Assembly: GCF_000367525.1 (NCBI RefSeq)
Contig: NZ_HF570956.1
Location: 543,488-607,487, forward strand
Length of the DNA stretch: 64,000 nt
Origin: Phycicoccus elongatus Lp2
Lineage (GTDB): Bacteria; Actinomycetota; Actinomycetes; Actinomycetales; Dermatophilaceae
Direction: 5' to 3'
Shown: one piece after another, positions 54,304 to 64,000 of the stretch
Layout: each line of letters opens with the position of its first letter
Numbering within the stretch: the first letter of the stretch is position 1
Made by a program: the position numbers and the translations under genes
The notes under the pieces: generated by a model
Databases searched by the model: none
What the model was told of the DNA's origin: nothing
The model's input: only the letters and a program-made list of their open reading frames with translations

Positions 54304-55207
54304 TCAGGCGGCCCGCAGTCGTGGGCTGAGCATGGGGTCGAGGTCGGCGAACGGCCACTCGACGAGGATCGTGCCGGCGAGCGAAATTAGATAGGTGCTG
54401 GTGCCGTCGTGGTCAGAACGGAGGAGAGCCAGCGACGGGCCGTTCGCGGCGAGACCAGTCCGATGTACTCGCAGGCCCTCCGCGACTGGTCCAAGTTGAA
54501 CGTGGCGACGAGACTTCGCATCCCTCGCCTGCAGAAGCTCGTCGCGCGCGGCCATCACGCTATGAGAGTGCACGACGCCGCCGAAGTGCAGACATGCAGC
54601 GAGGTAGGCGCTCTTGAGTAGGCCGGTCATGTATTCGGCAGGGCGAGGGATCGTGTAGTGAATCGCGACGTTCGGGTCCCTGAGGCGGTCGAACGGCGAC
54701 GCGCCCTCGGGGGAGGACTTCTCCGCGAGGATGAACCACTTCATCCGAGTCGGTCTTCAGGAGCAGGATCCGGTCGTGCCCGAATGGTTCTGGGCTCGCG
54801 TCCGACGTGAAGTGTGCGCGAATCGCGTCGTCGTACCAGTCTTGAAGGGCGGCCTCGGTGCGAGAACCCAGGCGGTTGTTGCAGTCGGCGCAGGTGTTTG
54901 CCATTACTGTCCCGCCGAATGCCGTCGGTGGGACGTGTTCCATCGTGTCAGCTGGCACATCCTCGCGAAGGCAGATCGGGCAGTACGGGAACTGGCCACG
55001 CTCGATCGCGCAGACACCGGTTGCGGTGCGGGCACCATCTCCGGCCGGTGGCTGGTGACCTCGCGCCGAGATCAGCTTGCCACCGGCGTGCTCAAGGTCG
55101 AGCTCATGAATCTTGGGCAGTCCGGTTCGCTTGCCACCCTTGGCCTGCCGACCGATCACCTGCCGAATCTGGCCGCGGTACGGCGGCTGCGCGGGCTGGT
55201 CGGTCAC
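54304..55207 (-). pseudogene. HNH-type nuclease gene with an apparent frameshift
   Basis: From GTG 55207 (VTDQPAQPPYRGQIRQVIGR) the N-terminal half holds an HNH_5-like zinc/nuclease core: CPICLREDVPADTMEHVPPT followed by ANTCADCNNRLGS. Near 54740 (GGATGAAG on the reverse strand) homology moves to another frame, which begins KWFILAEKSSPEGASPFDRL and runs to 54304. One indel restores a protein of about 300 residues. It may be a decayed restriction or homing-type nuclease, or a sequencing error. It is convergent with the 93-residue gene and lies next to attR. Confidence 0.65.
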
Positions 55208-55286
55208 CCCACCATTGTCGCTGGTGACACCGACACGCAAGGGACGCCGCGCGGGCCATCACGAGCCGTCGCCAGCAGCTCAACGG

Positions 55287-55320
55287 ATCTCCTGCGGTAT
55301 TTCTGCGGTACTTGGCCCCG
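55287..55320 (+). repeat. Right-arm integrase-site repeats
   Basis: CTGCGGTAT (55296-55304) and CTGCGGTAC (55307-55315) are 11 bp apart. The 34-bp context matches the left-end copy at 34416-34449 in 30 positions. It lies 79 bp from the attR core. Confidence 0.6.
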
Positions 55321-55334
55321 ATCGGGCCAAGCGG

Positions 55335-55375
55335 AAGGGCCCCTGACACTGCATCACTGCAGGTCAGGGGCCCTT
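55335..55375 (-). terminator. glnA terminator supplied by the element
   Basis: AAGGGCCCCTGAC (55335-55347) pairs with 55363-55375, and CTGCA/TGCAG continue the stem inside (one bulged A, loop TCAC). It starts 18 bp after the glnA stop on the reverse strand, inside the element boundary. Confidence 0.85.
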
Positions 55376-55393
55376 TCGGGTCTACGACGTCTG

Positions 55394-56818
<1,425 letters not shown>

Positions 56819-56872
56819 GGTGGAGCCTCCTGATCGGTGGTGGGCCGTGCGCCGGCCCGGTGCGTTGCCACA

Positions 56873-56878
56873 ACGCTA
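56873..56878 (-). promoter_or_regulatory. -10 element of glnA
   Basis: TAGCGT on the reverse strand lies about 55 bp before the TTG start and 10 bp downstream of the GlnR box. Confidence 0.45.
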
Positions 56879-56888
56879 GAAGCGGGCC

Positions 56889-56926
56889 ATTTCTCGACCG
56901 TGACCCGGATGTTTCGGCGGTGTAAC
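56889..56926 (-). promoter_or_regulatory. GlnR box upstream of glnA
   Basis: On the reverse strand GTTAC-n6-GAAAC-n6-GTCAC-n6-GAAAT reads with exact 6-nt spacers (GTTAC 56922-56926, GAAAC 56911-56915, GTCAC 56900-56904, GAAAT 56889-56893). This fits the Streptomyces GlnR consensus gTnAc-n6-GaAAc twice over. It implies nitrogen-limitation control by the OmpR-type regulator GlnR. Confidence 0.8.
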
Positions 56927-56988
56927 AGACCGCTGTGTCCCAGGATGCGAGATGCCCTGACCATGCGTTGGGCATCGGCGGGTGCCCC

Positions 56989-56994
56989 TAGAGT
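56989..56994 (+). promoter_or_regulatory. -10 element for the leaderless RDD gene
   Basis: TAGAGT ends 6 nt before GTG 57001. Confidence 0.5.
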
Positions 56995-57000
56995 AGTTCG

Positions 57001-57447
57001 GTGCCCCCGCCCCCCGCTGACCGACCCACCGAGTCCACGCCCGCCCCCGATGGGTATGCCGGTCAGCTCCTCGGGCTTCCGGCCGCCGGGCCGGGGTCGC
57101 TGGCCCCGTTCGGCAGGCGACTCCTGGGCATCTTCATCGACTGGCTGGTCGCCGACCTGGTCGTCTTCCTCTTTGCCCGCCAGGCCTTCGGGGCTGTTGA
57201 GGGGATCGAGGTCTTCTATCGTCTCTTTGCCTGGATCGCCCTGACCGTGCTGTGCCTGAGTGTCGTCGCCGCGACCTTCGGCCACTACGTCACCGGACTG
57301 CAGTTGCGCCAGGTGCGTCCCGGGTTCTACCCCCTCCAGGTGCTGGTGCGCACGCTCCTGCTCGCGCTCGTCGTCTTCGCCGTCCCGTCCCGCGACGGTC
57401 GTGGCTTCCACGACGTCATCGCCGGGACGGTCCTCGTCCGGCGCTGA
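57001..57447 (+). CDS. RDD family membrane protein
   Basis: 148 residues. A Pro-rich N-terminus is followed by the RDD-type segment GRRLLGIFIDWLVADLVVFL and two further hydrophobic segments, and the typical C-terminal GRGFHDVIAGTVLVRR. RDD proteins are small integral membrane proteins of mostly unknown or transport-related role. It is divergent from glnA and convergent with the DUF4191 gene. Confidence 0.85.
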   Translation: MPPPPADRPTESTPAPDGYAGQLLGLPAAGPGSLAPFGRRLLGIFIDWLVADLVVFLFARQAFGAVEGIEVFYRLFAWIALTVLCLSVVAATFGHYVTGLQLRQVRPGFYPLQVLVRTLLLALVVFAVPSRDGRGFHDVIAGTVLVRR

Positions 57448-57523
57448 TCGTTGCGTCCGGCGCTGATCGCTACGTCCGGCGCGTGGACGGCATACCAACC
57501 ACCTTGCCGGACGCAAGGGAGGG

Positions 57524-58258
57524 TTACTTGCCGCGCAGCGAACTCCGGCTCATGCGCACCTTGGTGGGATCCACGCCGGCGGGGATCGCTGACCGCACAC
57601 TCGGGAGCGACTTGAGGCGCTTGTTGACGACCGAGACCTCGTCCTTGGTGAGCACTGGACGCATCCGGGTCATCTTGCTGCCGAGTTTGCGCACCGAGAC
57701 CATGTCCTCGCCCTCGCCGGCGACCCAGAGGTGGATCGGCACGCCTGGAGCGACCCGCGAGACCTTCTTCTCCTCGGCCTTGAGCAATTTCTGCACGCGA
57801 CCGGCGGGGCCCTCCCCGATGAGGATGATGCCCGGGCGCCCGAGCGCGCGGAAGACCATGGCGGCGCCGGTCATGTCGGTGACCTTCGTGCCGCGCATCG
57901 CGTCGACGGCAACCGGCTCCTGCGAGGTGAACCAGCCGCGCTTGCCCATGCCCATGAGGGCGGCACCGGAGGCGCCCGGTTGTCCGTCGAGCGCGTTGTA
58001 CATCGCGGTGTTGCCGCGCCGGTTCATGACAACGACCGCCGCGAGCGCCGCTGCCGGGAGCGCGACGAGGATCATGTACCAGCGCCAGAAGCCGCCCAGG
58101 ACGAACCCGATCCCGGCGATCACGACGAACGTCGCGACGGCGGCGAGCAGCATGAACCACCCGATCTTGGGGTCGATGCTCTTGATCGCCTGATAACTCT
58201 GGCGGATCTGCGCGATCCGGCCGGGCTGCTTCTCGCCGGTCTTCTTGTCGTCGGCCAC
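57524..58258 (-). CDS. DUF4191 family membrane protein
   Basis: 244 residues from GTG 58258, with GGAG upstream; a longer in-frame reading crosses the lipA 3' end and is rejected. A basic N-terminus (RIAQIRQSYQAIKSIDPKIG) precedes two membrane segments (about residues 33-55 and 60-80), then a soluble basic domain (GMGKRGWFTSQEPVAVDAMR). The family is actinobacterial, has no assigned function, and is regularly found beside lipA, as here. Confidence 0.85.
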   Translation of the reverse strand: MADDKKTGEKQPGRIAQIRQSYQAIKSIDPKIGWFMLLAAVATFVVIAGIGFVLGGFWRWYMILVALPAAALAAVVVMNRRGNTAMYNALDGQPGASGAALMGMGKRGWFTSQEPVAVDAMRGTKVTDMTGAAMVFRALGRPGIILIGEGPAGRVQKLLKAEEKKVSRVAPGVPIHLWVAGEGEDMVSVRKLGSKMTRMRPVLTKDEVSVVNKRLKSLPSVRSAIPAGVDPTKVRMSRSSLRGK

Positions 58259-58325
58259 GGTGGCTCGCTCCTGCTGCGGTCTGGGTTGGGGCCGTGCGCC
58301 CCGAGAGATCAGGTGGGGACCAAGT

Positions 58326-59345
58326 TTACGGGCGCGCCGCGCGGGCGACCAAGGATGCGGCCTCTTGGCGGGCCGGCTCCGTATTGCCCTCGCCGAGGTG
58401 CGCCAGGTGCGCCGGGAGAGGGCGACCCCACTTGGCCATCGCCGCGGCATACAACCGGCCGGCGCGATAGGAGGACCGAACCAGTGGGCCGGCCATGACG
58501 CCCTTGAACCCGATGTCGGTGGCGACGTCGCTCCAGTGCACGAACTCCTCGGGCTTGACCCACCGGTCGATCGGGTGGTGCAGCTTGGAGGGGCGCAGGT
58601 ACTGCGTGATCGTGAGGATGTCGCAGCCCGCATCGTGAAGGTCGCGAATCGCCTGCTCGACCTCGTGCTCCTCCTCGCCCATGCCCAGGATGAGATTGGA
58701 CTTGGTGACGAGTTGGGCCTCGCGCGCCATCGTCAGGACGCGCAGTGACTTCTCGTAGGTGAAGGCCGGGCGGATCCGCTTGAAGATCCGCGGCACCGTC
58801 TCCAGGTTGTGCGCGAAGACCTCCGGGCGGGCGTCGAAGACCTGGCCGACGAGCTCGGGCACCGCGCCGAAGTCGGGCGGGAGGATCTCGACGCCGGTGT
58901 TGGGGTTGAGGGCGTGGATCTGCCGGATCGTCTCGGCATAGAGGTATGCCGCACCGTCGGGTTGGTCGTCGCGCGCCACACCCGTGACGGTCGCGTAGCG
59001 CAGGCCCATCCGCTGCACCGACTCCGCGACGCGGCGCGGCTCGTCGAGATCGAGCGCAGTCGGTCGGCCGGTCGCAATGTCACAGAAGTCGCAGCGGCGG
59101 GTGCACACGTCGCCGCCGATGAGGAAGGTCGCTTCGCGGTCCTCCCAGCACTCGAAGATGTTCGGGCACCCGGCTTCCTGGCAGACCGTGTGGAGCTTCT
59201 CGGTCTTCACCATCGAGTGGATCGCGGTGTACTCGGGCCCCATCTTGGCCGTCGTGCGAATCCACTCGGGCTTGCGCTCGATGGGGGTGTCGGAGTTGCG
59301 GGCCTCGACGCGCAGCAGGCGGCGTCCCTCGGGTGCGACAGTCAT
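58326..59345 (-). CDS. lipA: Lipoyl synthase LipA
   Basis: 339 residues. LipA is a radical-SAM enzyme inserting two sulfurs into octanoyl-lipoyl domains. The auxiliary cluster motif is [12 protein letters not shown] and the radical-SAM CX3CX2C is [10 protein letters not shown] -10 (TAGGCT, reverse strand, 59355-59360) lies 9 nt upstream. It works after LipB, encoded nearby, on E2 subunits such as the SucB-type protein at the window end. Confidence 0.96.
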   Translation of the reverse strand: MTVAPEGRRLLRVEARNSDTPIERKPEWIRTTAKMGPEYTAIHSMVKTEKLHTVCQEAGCPNIFECWEDREATFLIGGDVCTRRCDFCDIATGRPTALDLDEPRRVAESVQRMGLRYATVTGVARDDQPDGAAYLYAETIRQIHALNPNTGVEILPPDFGAVPELVGQVFDARPEVFAHNLETVPRIFKRIRPAFTYEKSLRVLTMAREAQLVTKSNLILGMGEEEHEVEQAIRDLHDAGCDILTITQYLRPSKLHHPIDRWVKPEEFVHWSDVATDIGFKGVMAGPLVRSSYRAGRLYAAAMAKWGRPLPAHLAHLGEGNTEPARQEAASLVARAARP

Positions 59346-59431
59346 GGTTCTCCAAGCCTACGCCCGGCCGAAGGGTGCCCGACTGGAGCCGGAGCCTGTG
59401 GAAAACCGGGAGGCGGCTTCGGGGATTTCCC

Positions 59432-59437
59432 TAGCGT
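59432..59437 (+). promoter_or_regulatory. -10 element for the 59445 gene
   Basis: TAGCGT lies 7 nt before ATG 59445, in leaderless spacing. Confidence 0.45.
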
Positions 59438-59444
59438 GATCGAC

Positions 59445-60077
59445 ATGGACAACGAACTGACTCTGGGGTGGGCGACCACCGATGACGCGGCGGTCGGCGC
59501 GGACGAGGGTGCGATCGAGGGGGACCGGGAGTTGCGGCCATGGCAGGCGTCCACGGTCACCGATCCGGACGGCCGGGAGTGGACCGTGCGCGGCCGGGTC
59601 CTGCCGTGGGTGCCCGGGTGGTGGCTCATCGGGAGATCCACGTCGGTCCCTGGTTTGGGCAGGCGCCGGCTCATGCACGACCTCTTCGACGAGCTTCCCC
59701 TCGTCGCGGTGGCTCTCGCGGTCTTCCCGATCGCCCTCCTGATGGTCGAGATGGGGATCGTGGCGATCCTGGCTCCCGCGGTCTGGCTGCTCCGGCGATG
59801 GTCGGGTCGCCAGGCCCTGATGGTCGTGACCGCACCCTCCGGCGTGGTGGTCCAGACCCCACTGACGGCCGAAGGTCGCACGGTGGCTCGTCGTCGTGAG
59901 GCCGTCGCCGCGCTCATCCGTCGCGGCGCGGTCACCGACCCCGTCGACGAGCTGCCCGAGCAGCAGACCGTGAGTGCGATGCTCGCCGACGACCCGACAC
60001 TGTCGTGCGCCGGTCCGGGCCAGCCGATCATCCGGCGGCGACGACCCATCCCGGCGGGGCCCGAGGATCGGCGGTGA
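59445..60077 (+). CDS. Hypothetical membrane protein
   Basis: 210 residues, no recognised family. An acidic N-terminus (residues 1-30) is followed by a short Trp-rich segment (GRVLPWVPGWWLIGRS), two hydrophobic segments near residues 83-118 (LPLVAVALAVFPIALLMVEM, then IVAILAPAVWLL), and a basic cytoplasmic tail ending RRRRPIPAGPEDRR. It lies between lipA and lipB, on the opposite strand to both. Start set by the -10 hexamer. Confidence 0.65.
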   Translation: MDNELTLGWATTDDAAVGADEGAIEGDRELRPWQASTVTDPDGREWTVRGRVLPWVPGWWLIGRSTSVPGLGRRRLMHDLFDELPLVAVALAVFPIALLMVEMGIVAILAPAVWLLRRWSGRQALMVVTAPSGVVVQTPLTAEGRTVARRREAVAALIRRGAVTDPVDELPEQQTVSAMLADDPTLSCAGPGQPIIRRRRPIPAGPEDRR

Positions 60078-60115
60078 CGCGCTGAGAGACGAGCCCCGGA
60101 TCACGTCGACCGGCT

Positions 60116-60748
60116 TCACCCCAGGACGTCGATGAGGTGCTTCTCGGCGTGGGGGAGCACCTCGGGGACCGTGATGGTCCGGCCCGCCTCGCGGGTCAGG
60201 GAGGAGACGCCGGCATCCTCGATGCCGCAGGCGATGATGTTGTCGGCCCACGAGAGGTCGGCATCGCAGTTGAGCGCAAAACCGTGCATGGTCACCCGGC
60301 GACTCACGCGGACCCCGATGGCCCCGAGCTTGCGATCACCGCCCCCCTCGTCGGCGCGCACCCACACGCCGCTGCGCCCGTCGACCCGCTCGACGGCCAC
60401 CCCGAAGTCAGCGCACGTGCGGATCATGACCTCCTCGAGCCGGCGCACATGGGCGACCACATCGATCGGCACGGCCCTGAGGAAGACGATGGGGTAGCCG
60501 ACCAGCTGGCCCGGACCATGCCAGGTGATGAGGCCGCCACGGTCGACCTCGATGACCGGCGTCCCGTCCACCGGTCGCTGTCGGTCCTCGGTGCGCTTAC
60601 CCGCCGTGTAGACCGCCGAGTGCTCGAGCAGCAGGGTCGTGTCGGGCAGGTCGCCGGCGACCACGGCTGCGTGCACCTCGCGTTGGTACGACCAGGCCGT
60701 CTCGTAGTCGACGAAGTTCGGGGCGAAACCGAGGTGCTCGAAACGCAT
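60116..60748 (-). CDS. lipB: Octanoyl-ACP:protein N-octanoyltransferase LipB
   Basis: 210 residues. LipB moves octanoate from ACP to E2 and GcvH lipoyl domains. The catalytic Lys is in [10 protein letters not shown] and the catalytic Cys in [11 protein letters not shown]; the substrate-site motif [16 protein letters not shown] is present. Leaderless -10 TAGGTT (60755-60760, reverse strand) 6 nt before the ATG. Clustered with lipA and sucB. Confidence 0.96.
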   Translation of the reverse strand: MRFEHLGFAPNFVDYETAWSYQREVHAAVVAGDLPDTTLLLEHSAVYTAGKRTEDRQRPVDGTPVIEVDRGGLITWHGPGQLVGYPIVFLRAVPIDVVAHVRRLEEVMIRTCADFGVAVERVDGRSGVWVRADEGGGDRKLGAIGVRVSRRVTMHGFALNCDADLSWADNIIACGIEDAGVSSLTREAGRTITVPEVLPHAEKHLIDVLG

Positions 60749-60754
60749 GAGACC

Positions 60755-60760
60755 AACCTA
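60755..60760 (-). promoter_or_regulatory. -10 element for leaderless lipB
   Basis: TAGGTT on the reverse strand is 6 nt from the ATG at 60748. Confidence 0.5.
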
Positions 60761-60816
60761 GCCGCGCCGGGTGGGAGGTATGCCGCGCCGGCGGCTCACG
60801 GCACACCTCCTCGGCG

Positions 60817-61551
60817 TCAGGGGTTCTTGAGCCGACGCGGCTCGATCCGCGTTTCCACGACCTCGGCACCTGAGCGTTCGACGACGTAGGCGCCCTTGCC
60901 GTCCACCTCGGCGACGGCTTCGACCAACTCGGTGCCGTGGTAGACCAAGCCGACGCCGTCGTCGCTGCAGTGGGTGACCGGGAGGGTGCCGTTGCCGACG
61001 AGGCGGTGGATGGTCGGGCGCCGCGAAGCCTCGGAGTCGTAGTGCACGCCGTTGCCATAGGGGAGCAGCCCCAGGGCGTTGGTCACGGGGCGCAGCTCCG
61101 GCCCGAAGGAGTCCGTGCAGCCCCCGACGAACCAGCAGATCGATCCGGCCGATACCCCGGCGAGCACCACGCCGGACTCCCAGGCCGCCCGCATTGCCGG
61201 ACCCAGGTCATGCACCGCCCACACCGCGAGCAGGTTCGCGACCGAGCCGCCCTGCACCCACACGACGTCACTGCCCAGCAGCAGACCGGGGACGTCGTCG
61301 CTGCTCGGCATCGGAAAGAGGTCGAGACAGGTCACCTCGATGCCGGCGTGCTGACCGGCTTGGACAATCCAATGATTGGCGTGGGCCTGGTCGCCGCTCG
61401 CGGTCCCCACGAAGGTCATCCGGGGCCGCCGGCCGTGGACACCGGAGAGATCGACCGCGTGGTGCACCAGCGCGTTGAACTCGAGCCGGATGCGTTCGCC
61501 ATAGCGATAGCCGCCGGAGGTCGCGACGATGGTGGGCTGGTCTGCAGGCAT
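60817..61551 (-). CDS. Peptidase E-like (S51 family) protein
   Basis: 244 residues from ATG 61551. The S51 nucleophile elbow is VLAGVSAGSICWF near residue 126, and VWVQGGSVANLLA is the oxyanion-type motif seen in aspartyl dipeptidase and cyanophycinase relatives. Cytoplasmic (no signal peptide). Substrate, probably Asp-containing dipeptides, is inferred from the family. It is divergent from the kinase gene. Confidence 0.85.
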   Translation of the reverse strand: MPADQPTIVATSGGYRYGERIRLEFNALVHHAVDLSGVHGRRPRMTFVGTASGDQAHANHWIVQAGQHAGIEVTCLDLFPMPSSDDVPGLLLGSDVVWVQGGSVANLLAVWAVHDLGPAMRAAWESGVVLAGVSAGSICWFVGGCTDSFGPELRPVTNALGLLPYGNGVHYDSEASRRPTIHRLVGNGTLPVTHCSDDGVGLVYHGTELVEAVAEVDGKGAYVVERSGAEVVETRIEPRRLKNP

Positions 61552-61623
61552 GCCGGTCAGTCTCTCAGGCCGGTGCCTGTGGACAACCTCCGCGGCACCT
61601 GTGGTCTGCGTCATCGTGGAGCC

Positions 61624-63165
61624 ATGGACAGCACACCCGAGCCCCAACCACCCGTCGTCCCGGGGTACGTCCTGACCCTCCCGCTCGGCACCGGAGCGCA
61701 GGGCACGGTCTGGCGGGCCACTCGAGTGGCCGATCGCGCCGACCGAGCCATCAAGGTCGTGGCCTCGTGCGGCGCCGATGCGTTGGGCGGTTCGATCGAC
61801 AATCCGGACATGGTGCGGGTCCACGAGGTACTCACCCTCGGCGATGGTCAGGTGGCGGTCGTCATGGACCTGATGGACGGAGGATCCCTGCGTGGCCTGG
61901 TCGACGCCAGAGGTGTCCTCACCTCGGGCGAGACGGTCTCGCTGCTCGTGCCCTTGGCCCAGGCTCTGGCACGGCTGCATGCCCTGGGTCTGGTCCACGG
62001 TGATGTGTCACCGGACAACGTCCTCCTCGATGCCGACGGGCGACCCCGGTTGATCGATCTCGGTGCGGCCCACGGGCGCGGACTGGGCGCACGCGAAGTC
62101 TGGGGCACGGGCGGCTTCGTTGCCCCCGAGGTCGCCGTGGGAGGGGCCGACCCCACCCCCGCCTCCGATGTATATGCCGTGGGGGCCCTGGGGTGGTTCG
62201 CCCTCACCGGGCGCGAACCGCGGTTGGGCGTTCCACCGTTCGGTCGCGACCGAAAGGAGGGCGTGGTGAGCGAGCCACTCCGACGAGCCCTGGCCCGTGC
62301 CGCCGATCTCAACCCGGCGGAGCGCCCTGACGCCGATCGATTGGCAGAGCAGGTGTTTGCCGCAGCCACTGCCGAACCACTGCCCACGACAGGGACCGAC
62401 CCCGGCCACGGGATCACACGTCGGATCCGCGCGGCCATGGCCGAGGGTGCCGCGGCGCCGACCCCACCTGGTCGACGCGACCGCCTGATCGCGGCCCGGA
62501 GGTCGATGCTCGGCCGCCGCGCGCAGCAGTCGGCTGACCGCGATACCGAATCGGCCATGACCAGGCTCGTGCGTGGTCTGCGCGTCTGGCTGGTGCCCTT
62601 GGTGCTCACCGCGGGCCTGCTCGTCCTGGCCGGTGGCGCCTGGGGCGCGATCGCGGATCGTGCCGCCGCAGGTGGGGGTGCACGCGCGGGCACATCGGCC
62701 GGATCGGTCAAGCGCGTCATGCCGACCGCGGCCGATTCCGCGCCTGAGCCGATGGTGGACCCCTTGCACCTGCGCAGCATCGATGTGGCGACCGCGACGG
62801 GTCTGGTCCAGGCCCTGGCCGATCTGCGCGCCCGTGCCTGGTCGGACCCGGCTGGGCAGGCGTGGCACGACCTCAGCGCGGCCGGCAGCCCGGCTGCCAC
62901 CGCTGACACCGCGGACCGCGAGGCCTTGATCGCCGCAGGGGAGCGTGCCGAGGCACTGACCATGACGGCAGGAACGGTCACGATCCGTGAGGGTGCTGGG
63001 ACCGATCGGCTCGTCCTGCGCTCCCGGATCGACGTCGCCGCACATCGAATCAGCGGCCCCCGCGGGACGCGGGAGGTGGCGCCGACGGCCGGGGATCCCC
63101 TCGATCTGGAGGTTCGCTGGCTCGACGGCCGGTGGCAGCTCTGGTCGGTGTCCGAGCCTGCGTGA
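61624..63165 (+). CDS. Membrane-anchored Ser/Thr protein kinase-like protein
   Basis: 513 residues. An N-terminal kinase domain (residues about 15-250) has GTGAQGTVWRA (glycine loop), Lys in RAIKVVAS, the catalytic loop HGDVSPDNVLLD (HGD instead of HRD), LIDLGAAHG (DLG instead of DFG) and VAPEV. A Pro/Arg-rich juxtamembrane region leads to one membrane segment (about residues 320-343, VWLVPLVLTAGLLVLAGGAW) and an extracellular domain of about 160 residues, unlike PASTA. The catalytic Asp, Asn and Asp are retained, so activity is plausible. Confidence 0.85.
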   Translation: MDSTPEPQPPVVPGYVLTLPLGTGAQGTVWRATRVADRADRAIKVVASCGADALGGSIDNPDMVRVHEVLTLGDGQVAVVMDLMDGGSLRGLVDARGVLTSGETVSLLVPLAQALARLHALGLVHGDVSPDNVLLDADGRPRLIDLGAAHGRGLGAREVWGTGGFVAPEVAVGGADPTPASDVYAVGALGWFALTGREPRLGVPPFGRDRKEGVVSEPLRRALARAADLNPAERPDADRLAEQVFAAATAEPLPTTGTDPGHGITRRIRAAMAEGAAAPTPPGRRDRLIAARRSMLGRRAQQSADRDTESAMTRLVRGLRVWLVPLVLTAGLLVLAGGAWGAIADRAAAGGGARAGTSAGSVKRVMPTAADSAPEPMVDPLHLRSIDVATATGLVQALADLRARAWSDPAGQAWHDLSAAGSPAATADTADREALIAAGERAEALTMTAGTVTIREGAGTDRLVLRSRIDVAAHRISGPRGTREVAPTAGDPLDLEVRWLDGRWQLWSVSEPA

Positions 63166-63213
63166 CACCAGTGAGCGGCCCATCCCTGCCGGGGGATGGG
63201 CCGCTCACTGGTG
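63166..63213. terminator. Bidirectional terminator between the kinase gene and sucB
   Basis: A perfect 21-bp stem (63166-63186 with 63193-63213, beginning CACCAGTGAGCGGCC) and a 6-nt loop lie between the convergent kinase stop and the sucB stop. Confidence 0.9.
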
Positions 63214-63227
63214 TGCCGTGATGCGGA

Positions 63228-64000
63228 TCAGACCTCGAAGTTGCCGTCCTCGAGACGAGCCTTCATCGCGGTGAGGAAGCGCGCGGCATCCGCACCGTCG
63301 ACGATCCGGTGGTCGTAGGACAGGGCGAGGTACACCATCGACCGGACTGCGATCGTCTCGCCACCGTCGGCGTCCTTGACCACGACCGGCCTCTTCACGA
63401 CCGAGCCGGTGCCCAGGATCGCGACCTGTGGCTGGTTGATGATCGGGGTGTCGAAGAGCGCCCCACGCGACCCGGTGTTGGTGATCGTGAAGGTTCCGCC
63501 ACCCAGGTCGTCCGGGGTGATCTTGTTGTTGCGGGTGCGATCCGCGACGTCAGCGATCCCGCGGGCCAGGCCGGCAATGTTGAGGTCCCCGGCGTTCTTC
63601 AGAACCGGGACGAGCAAGCCCTTCTCGGTGTCGACGGCGATGCCGAGGTTCTCGGAGCCGTGGTAGGTGACCTCGTCACCGTCGATGCTCGCGTTGACGG
63701 TCGGGTAGGCCTTGAGCGCTTCCACCGCCGCGAGAGCGAAGAACGGGAGGAAGCTGAGCTTGGTGCCCTCACGCTTCTCGAAGTCACCCTTGGCGCGGTC
63801 GCGCAGGCGGGCCACCTTGGTGACGTCCACCTCCACGACCGTCGTCAACTGGGCAGAGATCTGCAGGGACTCGACCATCCGCTTGGCGATCACCTTGCGC
63901 AGGCGCGACATGGGCTGGGTGGTGCCGCGCAGGCCGGACGTGTCAGCGGCCGGAGCCGCGGGAGCAGCCGGGGCCTGCGCAGGCGCCGCGGCGGCGGCCG
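63228..64000 (-). CDS. sucB: 2-oxoacid dehydrogenase E2 acyltransferase (SucB-type), C-terminal part
   Basis: The C-terminal part, cut by the window end; 256 residues are visible. An Ala/Pro-rich linker leads into the catalytic acyltransferase domain ([16 protein letters not shown]), with the active-site motif [16 protein letters not shown] and the family motif [20 protein letters not shown]. The lipoyl and E3-binding domains would be upstream. In actinobacteria the gene next to lipB is the shared 2-oxoglutarate/pyruvate dehydrogenase E2, hence sucB/dlaT. It is a substrate of LipB and LipA. Confidence 0.92.
   Translation of the reverse strand, partial: AAAAAPAQAPAAPAAPAADTSGLRGTTQPMSRLRKVIAKRMVESLQISAQLTTVVEVDVTKVARLRDRAKGDFEKREGTKLSFLPFFALAAVEALKAYPTVNASIDGDEVTYHGSENLGIAVDTEKGLLVPVLKNAGDLNIAGLARGIADVADRTRNNKITPDDLGGGTFTITNTGSRGALFDTPIINQPQVAILGTGSVVKRPVVVKDADGGETIAVRSMVYLALSYDHRIVDGADAARFLTAMKARLEDGNFEV

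Noticed and set aside
34416..55320. The 34-bp near-repeats as the actual recombination cores
   Set aside because: They differ at four positions and hold tandem 11-bp-phased units. The 22-bp glnA-end duplication is cleaner and explains the orphan terminator, so the 34-bp pair is read as arm sites.

Overview
The window is chromosomal DNA of a high-GC Gram-positive actinobacterium, probably of the Intrasporangiaceae or a nearby Micrococcales family. The grounds are gene content and order: murD-ftsW-murG-murC-ftsQ-ftsZ-pgeF-yggS-sepF-yggT-wag31, a Lys/Ala-rich DksA/TraR protein, DUF4191 beside lipA/lipB/sucB, and an actinobacterial GlnR box upstream of glnA. The genus is inferred; there is no rRNA in the window. 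At least ten genes have a TANNNT -10 hexamer 6-9 nt before the start codon, as expected for leaderless mRNAs.

Region 1 (1-10.5 kb): the distal part of the division/cell-wall (dcw) cluster, tightly overlapping from murD to ftsQ, then ftsZ with its own promoter and terminator, then pgeF, yggS, sepF, yggT and wag31 (polar growth, carrying six tandem 11-residue repeats). Region 2 (10.6-18.6 kb): DksA-like protein, lspA, rluD, dnaE1 and a prolyl-oligopeptidase family peptidase. Region 3 (18.6-33.9 kb): a frameshifted tandem universal stress protein, mtnA, a SatD-like protein with a membrane partner, a VOC protein, a recC-recB-recD-class II aldolase operon read leftward, a thioredoxin-fold protein, an isolated GTP-cyclohydrolase C-terminal fragment, and a ferredoxin-reductase-type flavoprotein.

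Region 4 (about 34.29-55.41 kb) is a 21-kb integrated mobilizable element. The last 22 bp of glnA (55394-55415) recur with one mismatch at 34286-34307. The left copy is followed, in the direction of glnA transcription, by an orphan terminator hairpin. Each end also has a pair of CTGCGGTA(T/C) repeats spaced 11 bp, like integrase arm sites. The element encodes a tyrosine integrase, an excisionase-like protein, a MobF relaxase with no visible conjugation pore, regulators, and three tiny Cys-rich proteins. It also carries a dense defence load. One part is an hsdM-hsdS-PD-(D/E)XK nuclease-hsdR operon running into a large SIR2 protein. The other is a HepT toxin whose MntA-type antitoxin is fused to an AbiEi-like domain under a palindromic operator. 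The element appears to have restored the glnA stop codon and supplied a new terminator.

Region 5 (55.4-64 kb): glnA with a full GlnR box, an RDD membrane protein, a DUF4191 protein, lipA, lipB, a peptidase E-like enzyme, a membrane Ser/Thr kinase, and the C-terminal half of sucB-type E2. The lipoate genes lie beside a lipoylated E2, the expected neighbourhood.

Three genes carry apparent single frameshifts (usp, SIR2, HNH). These are either real decay or residual sequencing errors. No tRNA, rRNA, CRISPR array or insertion sequence was recognised.
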